NCBI GenBank assembly: GCA_041393395.1
Contig: JAWKKG010000005.1
Span: 434,001 to 498,000 of the forward strand
Origin: JAGQIB01 sp041393395
GTDB taxonomy: Bacteria > ARS69
DNA: 64,000 nt
Direction: 5' to 3'
The notes under the pieces were generated by a model that had not been told where the DNA came from, ran no database searches, and saw nothing but the letters and a program-made list of their open reading frames with translations. The position numbers and the translations under genes were made by a program. This document shows, one piece after another, positions 16,468 to 24,052 of the stretch. Each line of letters opens with the position of its first letter. Within the stretch, counting starts at the first letter, position 1.

Positions 16468-17831
16468 TGAACATCATCGATCCGAGTCAGTATGAGCATG
16501 TCGCCCTGGTGGGCGAGGGTCATTTCGCAATTGTACAGAAGTTCCGCCGCGCCGACGGCTCACTAGTTGCGATCAAATCGCTCCGCAAGGAGCACCGTGA
16601 CGATCCAGAATACCAACACCGACTGAAGCGCGAGATCGAGTTGACGGATGCTCTTCAGGATGTAGACGGCATCGTGCCCATCCTCGCCACCTCTGCGGAC
16701 CTCGACGACCCTGACGTTCGCTACGTCATGCCCTTGGCTACATGCAATCTTCAGGAGTTCATCAAGACCAACAACAGCTCCCTCACCCTCGATGACAGAT
16801 TGGCGATCTTCGATTCGGTTCTTGATGCCGTCGCTGGAGCCCACGCACGTGCGATCCTGCATCGTGACTTGTCTCCGCGGAACGTCCTGGTAATGCGCCC
16901 AAACGACCCTTGCTCCTGCGTGGTCTCAGATTTCGGGCTCGGCAAAGACCTCTCGGCGGACTCCGGCCGCACCCGTGGGAGCGCGCATGACTATGGGCAC
17001 GCCTACTACGTAGCCCCGGAGCAGCGCGCCAGCCTGAAGGATGCCACGGTCTTGAGCGACGTCTACTCACTGGGTCGACTGCTGAATTTCGTGATGACCG
17101 GCAAGGACCCCGATCACCATCATCCATGCAGTATGTCCGCGGTGATCAGACGCGCCACGGAACCGGATCCAGACGACCGCTATCCGACCGTCGAGCACAT
17201 GCGGGAGCACTATGAGCGGCTCAAGAAGCTCGAGCTCGCCCCCGACGATGCGCCGGTGCACACGCTTACACAGTACCTTCGCGGACTTCCAGAGCCGCCT
17301 CCCTTTGATGAGGTACATCGCCGCCTGGTCTCCCCTGAGTTTGAGGACCACGTCTTCTACGGGTACATTGACCCGGCGCTGGACTTTCTCGATCGGGGAT
17401 CACGACTTGAGGATTACTGCGATGCAGTCGGAAGTGATATCGCAGCGTTCGCTGACCGCTTCTGCAGCGCGATTCGCGAGTGTCTAGGTACTGTGGGCTG
17501 GCCGTTTCGCGAGATGGATGGCTTTGGCGGGTTCCTTCGGCGCCTGTACTATGCGGCGGACGACGCCGATGCTAGAGCCGAGTGTCTCAGAACCCTTTGG
17601 GACATCGCCTACGGAGCGGACCAGTGGGCGGTCCAGCGACTCCTCATTGGTCTTTTCAAGTCTGGCGATCTCGGCGAGGACGAGGTGATGGCCGTGGCTG
17701 AGCACATTCTCGACTCGGACACCGTGGTAGAGGACGACCGTCTTGCTGACGCCGCCGTCCCGCTCCCGATCCGAAATGCAATTGCGCAGTTGGCGAGTGT
17801 CGGCCTCGCAGACGGAGATGACGATGAGTAG
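16467..17831 (+). CDS. Eukaryote-like Ser/Thr protein kinase with unknown C-terminal domain
   Basis: 454 residues. The kinase domain spans about 8-255: glycine loop VGEGHFAIV, Lys in VAIKSL (residue 43), catalytic loop HRDLSPRNVL (131-140), DFG in VSDFGLGKD (154) and APEQRA. All key catalytic residues are present. Ser replaces the usual Lys after HRDL, as in some other active kinases. The last ~190 residues are helical, acidic and unrecognised, with no membrane segment, so this is a cytosolic kinase. Its ATG overlaps the helicase stop by one base and its end overlaps the next gene by 8 nt. Its substrate is plausibly the adjacent nuclease or helicase. Confidence 0.85.
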   Translation: MNIIDPSQYEHVALVGEGHFAIVQKFRRADGSLVAIKSLRKEHRDDPEYQHRLKREIELTDALQDVDGIVPILATSADLDDPDVRYVMPLATCNLQEFIKTNNSSLTLDDRLAIFDSVLDAVAGAHARAILHRDLSPRNVLVMRPNDPCSCVVSDFGLGKDLSADSGRTRGSAHDYGHAYYVAPEQRASLKDATVLSDVYSLGRLLNFVMTGKDPDHHHPCSMSAVIRRATEPDPDDRYPTVEHMREHYERLKKLELAPDDAPVHTLTQYLRGLPEPPPFDEVHRRLVSPEFEDHVFYGYIDPALDFLDRGSRLEDYCDAVGSDIAAFADRFCSAIRECLGTVGWPFREMDGFGGFLRRLYYAADDADARAECLRTLWDIAYGADQWAVQRLLIGLFKSGDLGEDEVMAVAEHILDSDTVVEDDRLADAAVPLPIRNAIAQLASVGLADGDDDE

Positions 17832-18630
17832 TGCGAGAGAGCTTTCCTGGGCACGTGCGATCGTTGAGGTTCTTCGCACGGAGGGGTCGTCGATGCACTA
17901 CTCAGACATCACAGACTCCGTGGTAGAGCGAGGACTTCGAACAAGCCTTGGCGCCACACCCGCAAACACCGTCAACGCGGTGATACATGAGAGCATTCAC
18001 CGCCTCGGCAACGAGTCACCCTTTGTAAAAGTGGGGCGAGGCGAGTTCATCCTCCGGGAACACTTCTCTGAGCCAGCCGATGACGTCGATAGCCCACAGA
18101 CAGATTCGACGATCGAGTTGCAGGAGGACGCTACTGTCGTTCGCGCATTCGGTATGTACTGGCGCCGCGATCGAGTAGCCTGGACGAGTCGCCCCGCGAT
18201 CTTGGGTGTCCAGAGCAAGGGCGCCGATGCAGTTGACTTCTGCGACCAGATCGGCGTGTACCTACTACATGACCGTCGCGACATCGTCTATGTGGGGCGC
18301 GCTTCAGAGCGCCCGCTGGGAAGGCGGATCCAGGAGCATACCTTCGATCGCCTCGAAGGCCGCTGGGACCGTTTCTCCTGGTTCGGGCTGAGGGCCGTCA
18401 CCTCGGATGGTCGGCTGCTCGTTCCTCCCGAGGGCCTCATCGGTCCCGACGCCATCATCACGGCGCTAGAGGCCCTACTAATCGAAGCCCTCGAGCCCCC
18501 ACAGAACAGACGTAGGGGTGACACATTCAAGGCCATAGAGTACCTCCAGCACGAAGATCCCGAAGTGCGGCGCCGGAGGAATGCCGCCCTTCTCAGAGAT
18601 ATCGAACGGTCCTTGGAGGATGGGTCCTGA
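17824..18630 (+). CDS. HARE-HTH plus GIY-YIG nuclease domain protein
   Basis: 268 residues. Residues 4-75 resemble the HARE-HTH (HB1/ASXL) winged helix (WARAIVEVLRTEG, MHYSDITDSVVERGL, FVKVGRGEFILRE), a module found on restriction-type proteins. Residues 140-245 carry a GIY-YIG core: GVYLLHDRRDIVYVGRAS, then RIQEHTFDRLEGRW and a late Glu in ALEALLIEALEPPQNRR. This predicts a DNA-binding nuclease with single-strand nicking or cleavage chemistry. The start ATG lies inside the kinase gene's end, so the two are co-translated. The exact HTH assignment is by eye. Confidence 0.75.
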   Translation: MSSARELSWARAIVEVLRTEGSSMHYSDITDSVVERGLRTSLGATPANTVNAVIHESIHRLGNESPFVKVGRGEFILREHFSEPADDVDSPQTDSTIELQEDATVVRAFGMYWRRDRVAWTSRPAILGVQSKGADAVDFCDQIGVYLLHDRRDIVYVGRASERPLGRRIQEHTFDRLEGRWDRFSWFGLRAVTSDGRLLVPPEGLIGPDAIITALEALLIEALEPPQNRRRGDTFKAIEYLQHEDPEVRRRRNAALLRDIERSLEDGS

Positions 18631-19158
18631 GCCAGCATGCCGGCCTCAACACTGAGACCTACGCACACCGATCGCTCCCCGAAGCTGCGCCCAGACGCGC
18701 GCCCGCGGAGAGCCCCCGACCCCGCCGGCCAGGCCACCCGCACCGGCGGCAACCGCGCCCGCCTATCCGGGGCCTAGAGGACGTCCTAGGACGTTTCGGA
18801 GACGACCAACCTTGAGCATGCAAACAACCGCTTCTTCGCCACTCATTTTGTCTGATCTCTTACTACGCGACGGGGCTGAACGGGGTCGAAAGATAGGAAC
18901 GGCAGCTGCACGGGAAGGGCGGCGCCAGCGACAATTGCCCCGCGGCGCCGAGCGACGCACGTTCTACCTGGAACCGACGGGCATGGATCGGGATGCTCAT
19001 CCGGAGCTCCGGATTGGGTCCGCCCGAAGCAGCCTGATTGTCGAGTGCGCTGCCCGAGTGGCTTCGAATCTGCGCACGGCTCTCTCCACGCGCACACCGA
19101 TTGGCGACACCGCCAGATGCACCGCAGTGTCGACCGAATTCGAGGGGGCCTTCCCGCC
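18631..19158. other. 528-bp gap holding an Mrr-gene relic; possible short ORF
   Basis: No convincing gene is seen. Bases 18713-18769 match the 3' end of the Mrr-like gene further right. AGGACGTCCT (18778-18787) is a perfect palindrome. A frame from TTG 18812 stays open for 116 codons and its TGA (19160-19162) overlaps the TTG start of the next gene, but the predicted peptide has no protein-like features. This stretch looks like scar sequence from a rearrangement. Confidence 0.5.
18713..18769. repeat. 57-bp imperfect direct repeat, copy A (Mrr-gene tail relic)
   Basis: Matches 22497-22553 at about 49 of 57 positions in the same orientation. Read on the minus strand, copy A still encodes a version of the Mrr C-terminus (LPPVRVAWPAG against LPLVRVYWPAG in the intact gene), but the stop codon has become a sense codon. 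It is therefore a truncated relic of a second Mrr-like gene. Confidence 0.7.
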
Positions 19159-22100
19159 TTGAACGAGAACCCGCCCCCACCCCTCTCGGCCGGCCTGTAC
19201 GAGCACATCGTAACCCGCGCCCTCTCGCGCCAGGCCGAGTACGTCTCGAACCGCGCCGAGCTCGAGAGTCTCCCCCCAGACCTCGCCCCCCTTGCCTTCA
19301 CCCAACTCCTCCAGGACCGCCTGCTCCACGCCTTCGAACAGGTCCCCACCGAGAACAAGCTCCAGCACCAGCTCGACCTCGCGAACAAGATCCTCCATCT
19401 ACTTCGATCAGAGGCTCCCCGCGGAGGCGCCACGGAAGCCGACCTTGTCGACCCGCCGGCTCGCCGCCTCCTTGCGGTCCGACCCGAACCGAAGGGGAAT
19501 CTCGCAACCGCTACCACCCCGGAGCGCCCAAGAACGCCGCTCTCCGTCAGCAGCCTGCTCGTCAACGGTCGCCAGGACCTCAGCATCGGGCCCGAACTCC
19601 AACGAGAGCTCGCCTCGGCGGATCGCGTCGATCTCCTCTGCTCCTTCCTGAAGTGGAACGGCTTCCGCCTGCTGCGCACCGCACTCCAGGAGTTCCTGGA
19701 GCGGTGTCCGGGGCAGCTCCGCGTGCTTACCACCACGTACATGGGAGCAACGGACCGCAAGGCGCTCGACGCCCTCGCGGAGCTCGGAGCCGAGGTGAAG
19801 GTCAGCTACGACACCGGCCGAACCCGGCTCCATGCGAAGTCCTGGATGTTCCACCGGAACAGCGGCCTGACGACCGCCTACATCGGTTCGTCCAACCTCT
19901 CCGCCAGCGCCCTCTTGGACGGTCTCGAGTGGAACGTGCGCCTGTCCGTCGTGGACAACGCTCCGATTCTGCGCCGCTTCAAAGCGGCGTTCGAACAGTA
20001 CTGGTCCGAGCCGGAGTTCGAGTCCTACGACCCCGACCGGGACGGAGAGAGATTCGCCCGGGCCGTCCGTCGCCAGAGCCCGGACGAGACACCTCTCTTC
20101 GTCGACCTGATGCCGCGTCCCCACCAGCAGGAGATCCTCGACTCGCTCGCGGCAGAGCGCGCTCACGGACACACGCGCAACCTCGTCGTGGCCGCGACGG
20201 GGACCGGCAAGACCGTCGTCGCTGCGCTTGATTACCGAAGGCTCGCGGAAGAGGTCGAACGAGGCCAACCTCGCCCCTCCCTTCTGTTCGTGGCCCATCG
20301 TCAGGAGATCCTGAAGCAGAGCCTGCAGACCTACCGGCTCGCCCTCCGAGATGGCTCGTTTGGCGAGCTCCTGGTCGGCGGCGAGGTGCCTGCGAACGGG
20401 CGCCACGTGTTCGCGAGCATCCAGTCCCTGCACTCCGAACGGATCCAGACGATCCACCCGGAGGCATTCGACATTCTGGTGGTGGACGAGTTCCACCACG
20501 CCGCGGCGGACTCCTACGAGCGGCTGCTGACCCACCTCAAGCCACGATACCTCTTGGGACTGACCGCCACTCCCGAGCGCGCGGATGGCCAATCGGTCCT
20601 TCAGCACTTCGACGACCGAATCGCCTCCGAGCTCCGGCTCTGGAGAGCCCTCGACGAGGGTCTGCTGAGTCCGTTTCAGTACTTCGGAGTCCACGGTCCG
20701 GACCTCAGCCACGTGGCCTGGAAGCGCGGACGCTACGACCCAAGCGCTCTATCCGGTGTGTACACCGCAGATCACGCGCTCGCGCTCCGCGTGGTCCAGC
20801 AGATCCACGACAAGATCGCCGACGTGTCCCAGATGCGCGCGCTGGCCTTCTGCGTCGACGTGAACCACGCCCTCTTCATGGCCGAGCGGTTTCGGAAGGC
20901 CGGGTGGACAGCCGAGGCCATCAGCGGCGCGACGGACTCGACGGAGCGAAATGCCGCCCTGCGCCGACTCGAGTCGGGCGACCTCCAGATCCTGTGTAGC
21001 GTGGACCTCTTCAACGAAGGCGTCGATCTGCCCCAGGTCGATACGGTTCTGTTCCTCCGTCCGACCGAGAGCGCCACGCTCTTCCTCCAGCAGCTCGGGC
21101 GAGGACTGCGCCCGAGTCCGAACAAGCCGTGCTGCACGGTGCTCGACTTCATCGGCAACGCGAGCCGCAGGTTCCGATTCGACCTCCGCTTCCGGGCGAT
21201 CGTCGGAGGCACCCGACGCCAAGTGCAGCGGCAGATCGAGGAGGGCTTCCCGGCCCTGCCGAGCGGGTGCAGCATCAGCCTCGATCGCGAGGCGCAGGAT
21301 GCGGTGCTGACGAACATCCGAAGTCAGCTCGGCAGTGGCCAGAAGGGGCTCGTCGAAGACCTCAAGGCACTCGGTCCCAAGACCAAGCTCGACCAGTTCC
21401 TGGTGGAGACGGGATTCGACCTGGAGGATGTCTACGAGGGGGCCGGGCTCTGCTTTGCGAACCTGCGAAGGAAGGCGGGGTTCGCTCCGCCCGAGAGCCA
21501 CGAGGGGACGCTCCGCATGGAACGAGCCCTGGCGCGCCTCCTCCACATCGACGACGCGTACCGGCTCAGGGGATTCCAGGAGTTCCTTGCCTCCGACTCT
21601 CCGCCGGCCGGAGATCCGGACTCCGCGGCGCAGCGGATGCTATTCGTGCTTCTGGGCGGCGTTCGTCTGCCCTTCTCCGAAATGGACCGGCACTGGGCCG
21701 ATCTCTGGTCTCGACCGGACCTCCGGGAGGAACTCCGGACTCTGATGGCGCTCCTGGAGGACCGGACCCGCCGACTCACGATCCCCCTCACCGGCGACCT
21801 GGCCGCCCTTCCGTTTCAGACGCACGGGACCTACTCACTCGACGAGGTGCTCGCCGGGGCCGATGAACGCACCGCGAAGGGTGGCGTCCTCCGAATCCAA
21901 TCGGGCGTCCACTACGCACAGCGGCACTCCTGCGATCTCCTGTTCGTCACCCTGGAGAAGAGCGAGCGGGAGTACACACCCACGACGCTCTATCGGGACT
22001 ACCCCCTCACCCCCACGCGATTCCATTGGGAGACGCAGTCCGCTTGTCATCCCGGCACGCCCACGGGACGCCGGTATCTCTCGATCACGCGTGGCGCGAT

Positions 22101-22287
22101 CCAACACGCCCTCTTGTTCGTGAGGGAGCGGAGGAAGGACCCGCGGGGCGAAACCATGCCCTATCTCCTGCTCGGCCCCGCGTACTACCAATCATCGCGC
22201 CGCGAGCGGCCGATGCAGATCGAGTGGGAGCTGGCGCACGCGATGCCGGCGTCGACGTTCCAGGAGATGAAGGTCGCTGCGGGTTAG
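19159..22287 (+). CDS. PLD nuclease / DEAD helicase / DUF3427 protein
   Basis: About 1,042 residues. The N-terminus (GLYEHIVTRALSRQ) is that of the family. A phospholipase D-type nuclease domain has LHAKSWMF and a matching YIGSSNLSASAL near residue 224-245. An SF2 helicase follows with TGTGKT near 345, VVDEFHHA near 443, LTATPERADG, FNEGVDLPQVD and QQLGRGLR. The DUF3427 tail makes up the last ~330 residues. Such proteins occur in defence islands and are presumed DNA-cleaving translocases. TTG 19159 is chosen for its GAGGGGG site and family N-terminus; ATG 19117 is the alternative. Imperfect direct repeats flank the gene. Confidence 0.85.
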   Translation: MNENPPPPLSAGLYEHIVTRALSRQAEYVSNRAELESLPPDLAPLAFTQLLQDRLLHAFEQVPTENKLQHQLDLANKILHLLRSEAPRGGATEADLVDPPARRLLAVRPEPKGNLATATTPERPRTPLSVSSLLVNGRQDLSIGPELQRELASADRVDLLCSFLKWNGFRLLRTALQEFLERCPGQLRVLTTTYMGATDRKALDALAELGAEVKVSYDTGRTRLHAKSWMFHRNSGLTTAYIGSSNLSASALLDGLEWNVRLSVVDNAPILRRFKAAFEQYWSEPEFESYDPDRDGERFARAVRRQSPDETPLFVDLMPRPHQQEILDSLAAERAHGHTRNLVVAATGTGKTVVAALDYRRLAEEVERGQPRPSLLFVAHRQEILKQSLQTYRLALRDGSFGELLVGGEVPANGRHVFASIQSLHSERIQTIHPEAFDILVVDEFHHAAADSYERLLTHLKPRYLLGLTATPERADGQSVLQHFDDRIASELRLWRALDEGLLSPFQYFGVHGPDLSHVAWKRGRYDPSALSGVYTADHALALRVVQQIHDKIADVSQMRALAFCVDVNHALFMAERFRKAGWTAEAISGATDSTERNAALRRLESGDLQILCSVDLFNEGVDLPQVDTVLFLRPTESATLFLQQLGRGLRPSPNKPCCTVLDFIGNASRRFRFDLRFRAIVGGTRRQVQRQIEEGFPALPSGCSISLDREAQDAVLTNIRSQLGSGQKGLVEDLKALGPKTKLDQFLVETGFDLEDVYEGAGLCFANLRRKAGFAPPESHEGTLRMERALARLLHIDDAYRLRGFQEFLASDSPPAGDPDSAAQRMLFVLLGGVRLPFSEMDRHWADLWSRPDLREELRTLMALLEDRTRRLTIPLTGDLAALPFQTHGTYSLDEVLAGADERTAKGGVLRIQSGVHYAQRHSCDLLFVTLEKSEREYTPTTLYRDYPLTPTRFHWETQSACHPGTPTGRRYLSITRGAIQHALLFVRERRKDPRGETMPYLLLGPAYYQSSRRERPMQIEWELAHAMPASTFQEMKVAAG

Positions 22288-22303
22288 GCGCGCGTTCGCG
22301 CGC
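22288..22303 (+). terminator. GC hairpin directly after the DUF3427 gene
   Basis: GCGCGCG-TT-CGCGCGC begins at the base after the TAG stop. It is a very stable stem without a T-run, so it may slow or terminate transcription or protect the mRNA end. Factor-independent termination is not certain. Confidence 0.4.
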
Positions 22304-22481
22304 GCACCCTCGCGATCCGTCCGGCGGCGAGAAGTCGCCCCAGACGGGTAACGGCGGCCGGGGAGACCGCAGCCCTCAACCAACGCCGACAGTGAACCTG
22401 TGTCTGTTGCTCCTGCAGAGATCCGCTTGATCAATGCTGGACCAGCACCGCCTGCCTCGTGTTGCGACGGAGCCAGATCGA

Positions 22482-22498
22482 GGTTCGCAGGTCGAACC
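22482..22498. terminator. Small hairpin between convergent DUF3427 and Mrr genes
   Basis: GGTTCG-CAGGT-CGAACC forms a 6-bp stem a few bases past the stop codon of the leftward Mrr-like gene. It could serve both converging units. There is no T-run, so the call is weak. Confidence 0.3.
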
Positions 22499-22553
22499 CC
22501 CTACCCCGCCGGCCAGTACACCCGCACCAGCGGCAACAACGCCCTCCCATCCG
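22497..22553. repeat. 57-bp imperfect direct repeat, copy B (3' end of intact Mrr-like gene)
   Basis: The partner of 18713-18769; it includes the last codons and stop of the intact Mrr-like gene plus 4 downstream bases. The two copies flank the DUF3427 helicase gene exactly, so that gene and its surroundings may have arrived by, or could be lost through, recombination between the copies. Confidence 0.7.
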
Positions 22554-23496
22554 CATCGAACGACTCGTAGTGCTCCACCACCAGCTTCGCCAGATCATCC
22601 AGATTGATCAGCGTGACCGGCACCGCCGACCGCTCCGCCTCGTACCGCGCGTCCTTGGAGAAGTCCCCCGTACTCACGTAGAGCCCCCGGTCCGACGGCC
22701 GCAACGCACCGAGGAAGCTCCGGATCTGCTGCGATCCGATCGCCGTCCGGGGGCGGTGCTTGACCTCCGCGATGATGGACGGACTCTGAAACCCGAGCCC
22801 ATCCGGCGACGCCACCACATCCCGCCCGCGATCCGGCCCACTCTGGCTGACCCGGGTCTTGAACCCCATCGCACGCAGCAACGCCGCGACCAGGTGCTCC
22901 ATCTCGGCGGGATCCAGCATGCTGATCCGGTCCTTCAGCGACTCCCGCGACCTCTCCTCCACGTCCTCGCGGAGGCCCGGGAAGTCGTCGCCGGCCACGC
23001 TCGACTCGCTCTCGCTCGCCGGCGCCACGCCGTTCATCGCGCGCTGGATCTCGTCCAGCACGTCTTCGCCCGGCTCGAACACCGTGAGGAATCCACCGAG
23101 CGTGTTCTTGGCGTTCGTGGAGAGGTCGTCCCGCCCGGCGCGCCCGATCCACCGCACCGGTCGCACCTGCTCGTGCTCGGGGATGTCCGACGAGTACCGG
23201 TAGTCCCCCGAGATCTCGCCCAGGAGATACTCGCGCTTGGCCGGATCGTAGGTGACCACCTTGTCGCCGGGCGCCATCTCGCGCGCGAACTTCCAGATCA
23301 TGGCGGCGATGTTGGACACGGCGGCCGGGTGCGGATTGGGCAGCCCCTTGCGGAGCTGCTCCTTCAGGTCGTCGGCCGTGGTCGTGGCCCCGACCTCTCC
23401 CACGCCGCCCCAGTTCGCGGCGACACAGCCCTTCTCCTCGAACTCGTCCACGAGCCGCCCGCCGCCCCCGGCGCGGACCATCCAGAATCGCGACAC
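22501..23496 (-). CDS. Mrr-like restriction endonuclease (type IV-type)
   Basis: 331 residues. The N-terminal ~130 residues form a small family-typical domain starting FWMVRAGGGGRLVDEF. The C-terminal half holds the Mrr PD-(D/E)XK core: MEHLVAALLRAMGF, then GPDRGRDVVASP near residue 220 (Asp), IIAEVKHR near 243 (E-x-K) and IGSQQIRSFLGAL. Mrr-type enzymes cut modified or foreign DNA. GTG 23496 is chosen because a GGAGGGAG site lies just upstream; further N-terminal codons are not family-like. It converges on the DUF3427 gene and diverges from the peptide locus. Confidence 0.85.
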   Translation of the reverse strand: MSRFWMVRAGGGGRLVDEFEEKGCVAANWGGVGEVGATTTADDLKEQLRKGLPNPHPAAVSNIAAMIWKFAREMAPGDKVVTYDPAKREYLLGEISGDYRYSSDIPEHEQVRPVRWIGRAGRDDLSTNAKNTLGGFLTVFEPGEDVLDEIQRAMNGVAPASESESSVAGDDFPGLREDVEERSRESLKDRISMLDPAEMEHLVAALLRAMGFKTRVSQSGPDRGRDVVASPDGLGFQSPSIIAEVKHRPRTAIGSQQIRSFLGALRPSDRGLYVSTGDFSKDARYEAERSAVPVTLINLDDLAKLVVEHYESFDADGRALLPLVRVYWPAG

Positions 23497-23665
23497 GATC
23501 TCCCTCCCGGTTGGGTGCTTTCTGGGAGGTATCGTCCACCGTTTCACGTGGTCTGAGCCGGACGGACCGGGGCGGATGCCGCCCCGCGCCACAAGGTCTA
23601 AGGGCTCCGGACTCAACGAGTTCCGGACTCTTGGTCCTCGGGGGCAGGCTGTCCCACGGGAATGA

Positions 23666-23696
23666 TGCTATAGTCACACAACCGTGCTTCGCACGG
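23666..23696 (+). promoter_or_regulatory. Extended -10 promoter and 5' hairpin of the peptide locus
   Basis: TGCTATAGT (23666-23674) is an extended -10 element with a TG dinucleotide; no good -35 is seen. The expected start near 23681 would put the hairpin CCGTGC-TTC-GCACGG (23682-23696) at the very 5' end of the transcript, a feature that commonly stabilises short abundant mRNAs. This is inferred from sequence only. Confidence 0.4.
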
Positions 23697-23800
23697 CGGC
23701 TGGTGCAGCATTTCGCGTATCGCCGCTTCACGACGGTGCAGGCCGGAGCGTCCGGCTCGCAGTGAAGGCCGGCGATCTCATCATGGGCTACTTCGCGTAG
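23684..23800 (+). other. Degenerate first copy of the tandem peptide gene
   Basis: The last 13 codons (from GTG 23762) read VKAGDLIMGYFA and stop, matching the two intact copies downstream. The codon aligned with their ATG is CGG, so the usual start is lost. A longer frame from GTG 23684 would give 38 residues, but that codon lies inside the predicted 5' hairpin. It is either a decayed copy, a peptide begun at an internal GTG, or a version with a longer leader. Confidence 0.4.
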
Positions 23801-23823
23801 CCTCAGCTGAGAGGGCAGGCACC

Positions 23824-23880
23824 ATGGAAGTCCAGACCGAAGTGAAGGCCGGAGATCTCACCATGGGATTCTTCGAGTAG
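23824..23880 (+). CDS. Tandem 18-residue peptide gene, copy 2 (putative exported peptide precursor)
   Basis: The frame encodes MEVQTEVKAGDLTMGFFE and stops. A GAGAGGG site lies about 8 nt before the ATG. The first 11 residues are identical to copy 3, while the last 7 differ but keep an aromatic-Phe-Glu end. This constant leader plus variable tail pattern, repeated next to a C39-peptidase exporter, is typical of precursor peptides. No double-glycine site exists; A-G before Asp-11 is the only small-residue pair, and cleavage there would release an 8-residue peptide. The assignment is inference. Confidence 0.6.
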   Translation: MEVQTEVKAGDLTMGFFE

Positions 23881-23894
23881 CCAGGAGAGGTAAC

Positions 23895-23951
23895 ATGGAA
23901 GTCCAGACCGAAGTGAAGGCCGGAGACATGAGTCAGTCTTACTTCGAGTAG
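23895..23951 (+). CDS. Tandem 18-residue peptide gene, copy 3 (putative exported peptide precursor)
   Basis: The frame encodes MEVQTEVKAGDMSQSYFE and stops, 71 nt downstream of copy 2. An AGGAGAGG site stands 4 nt before the ATG, better than for copy 2. The DNA of the leader is almost identical to copy 2, whereas the tail has diverged at five of seven residues, which suggests selection for a constant recognition region and a changing product. Two hairpins follow, before the exporter operon. Confidence 0.6.
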   Translation: MEVQTEVKAGDMSQSYFE

Positions 23952-23970
23952 GGCCGACTGCTCGCCGGAA

Positions 23971-24026
23971 CCGGAGAGAATGTCTCCGGAAGCGAAACGC
24001 AACGGATCCGGGAGACCGGATCCGTT
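23971..24026 (+). terminator. Tandem hairpins between peptide genes and exporter operon
   Basis: Hairpin 1 is CCGGAGA-GAATG-TCTCCGG (23971-23989). Hairpin 2 is a perfect 11-bp stem, AACGGATCCGG / CCGGATCCGTT, closed by a GAGA tetraloop (24001-24026). Neither has a T-run, so they more likely attenuate transcription or protect the 3' end of a short peptide mRNA than fully terminate. That would let the peptides be expressed above the exporter. Confidence 0.55.
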
Positions 24027-24052
24027 GTGCGTTGGGGGAACCGAGGCGCGGA

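Noticed and set aside
18812..19162. 116-codon frame from TTG upstream of the DUF3427 gene
   Set aside because: No ribosome site, no domain, and poor protein-like composition; its stop overlapping TTG 19159 may be chance.
23762..23951. CRISPR-like array from the three similar peptide units
   Set aside because: Units are translated in frame with starts, ribosome sites and stops, have uneven period (80 and 71 nt) and no spacer-like inserts.
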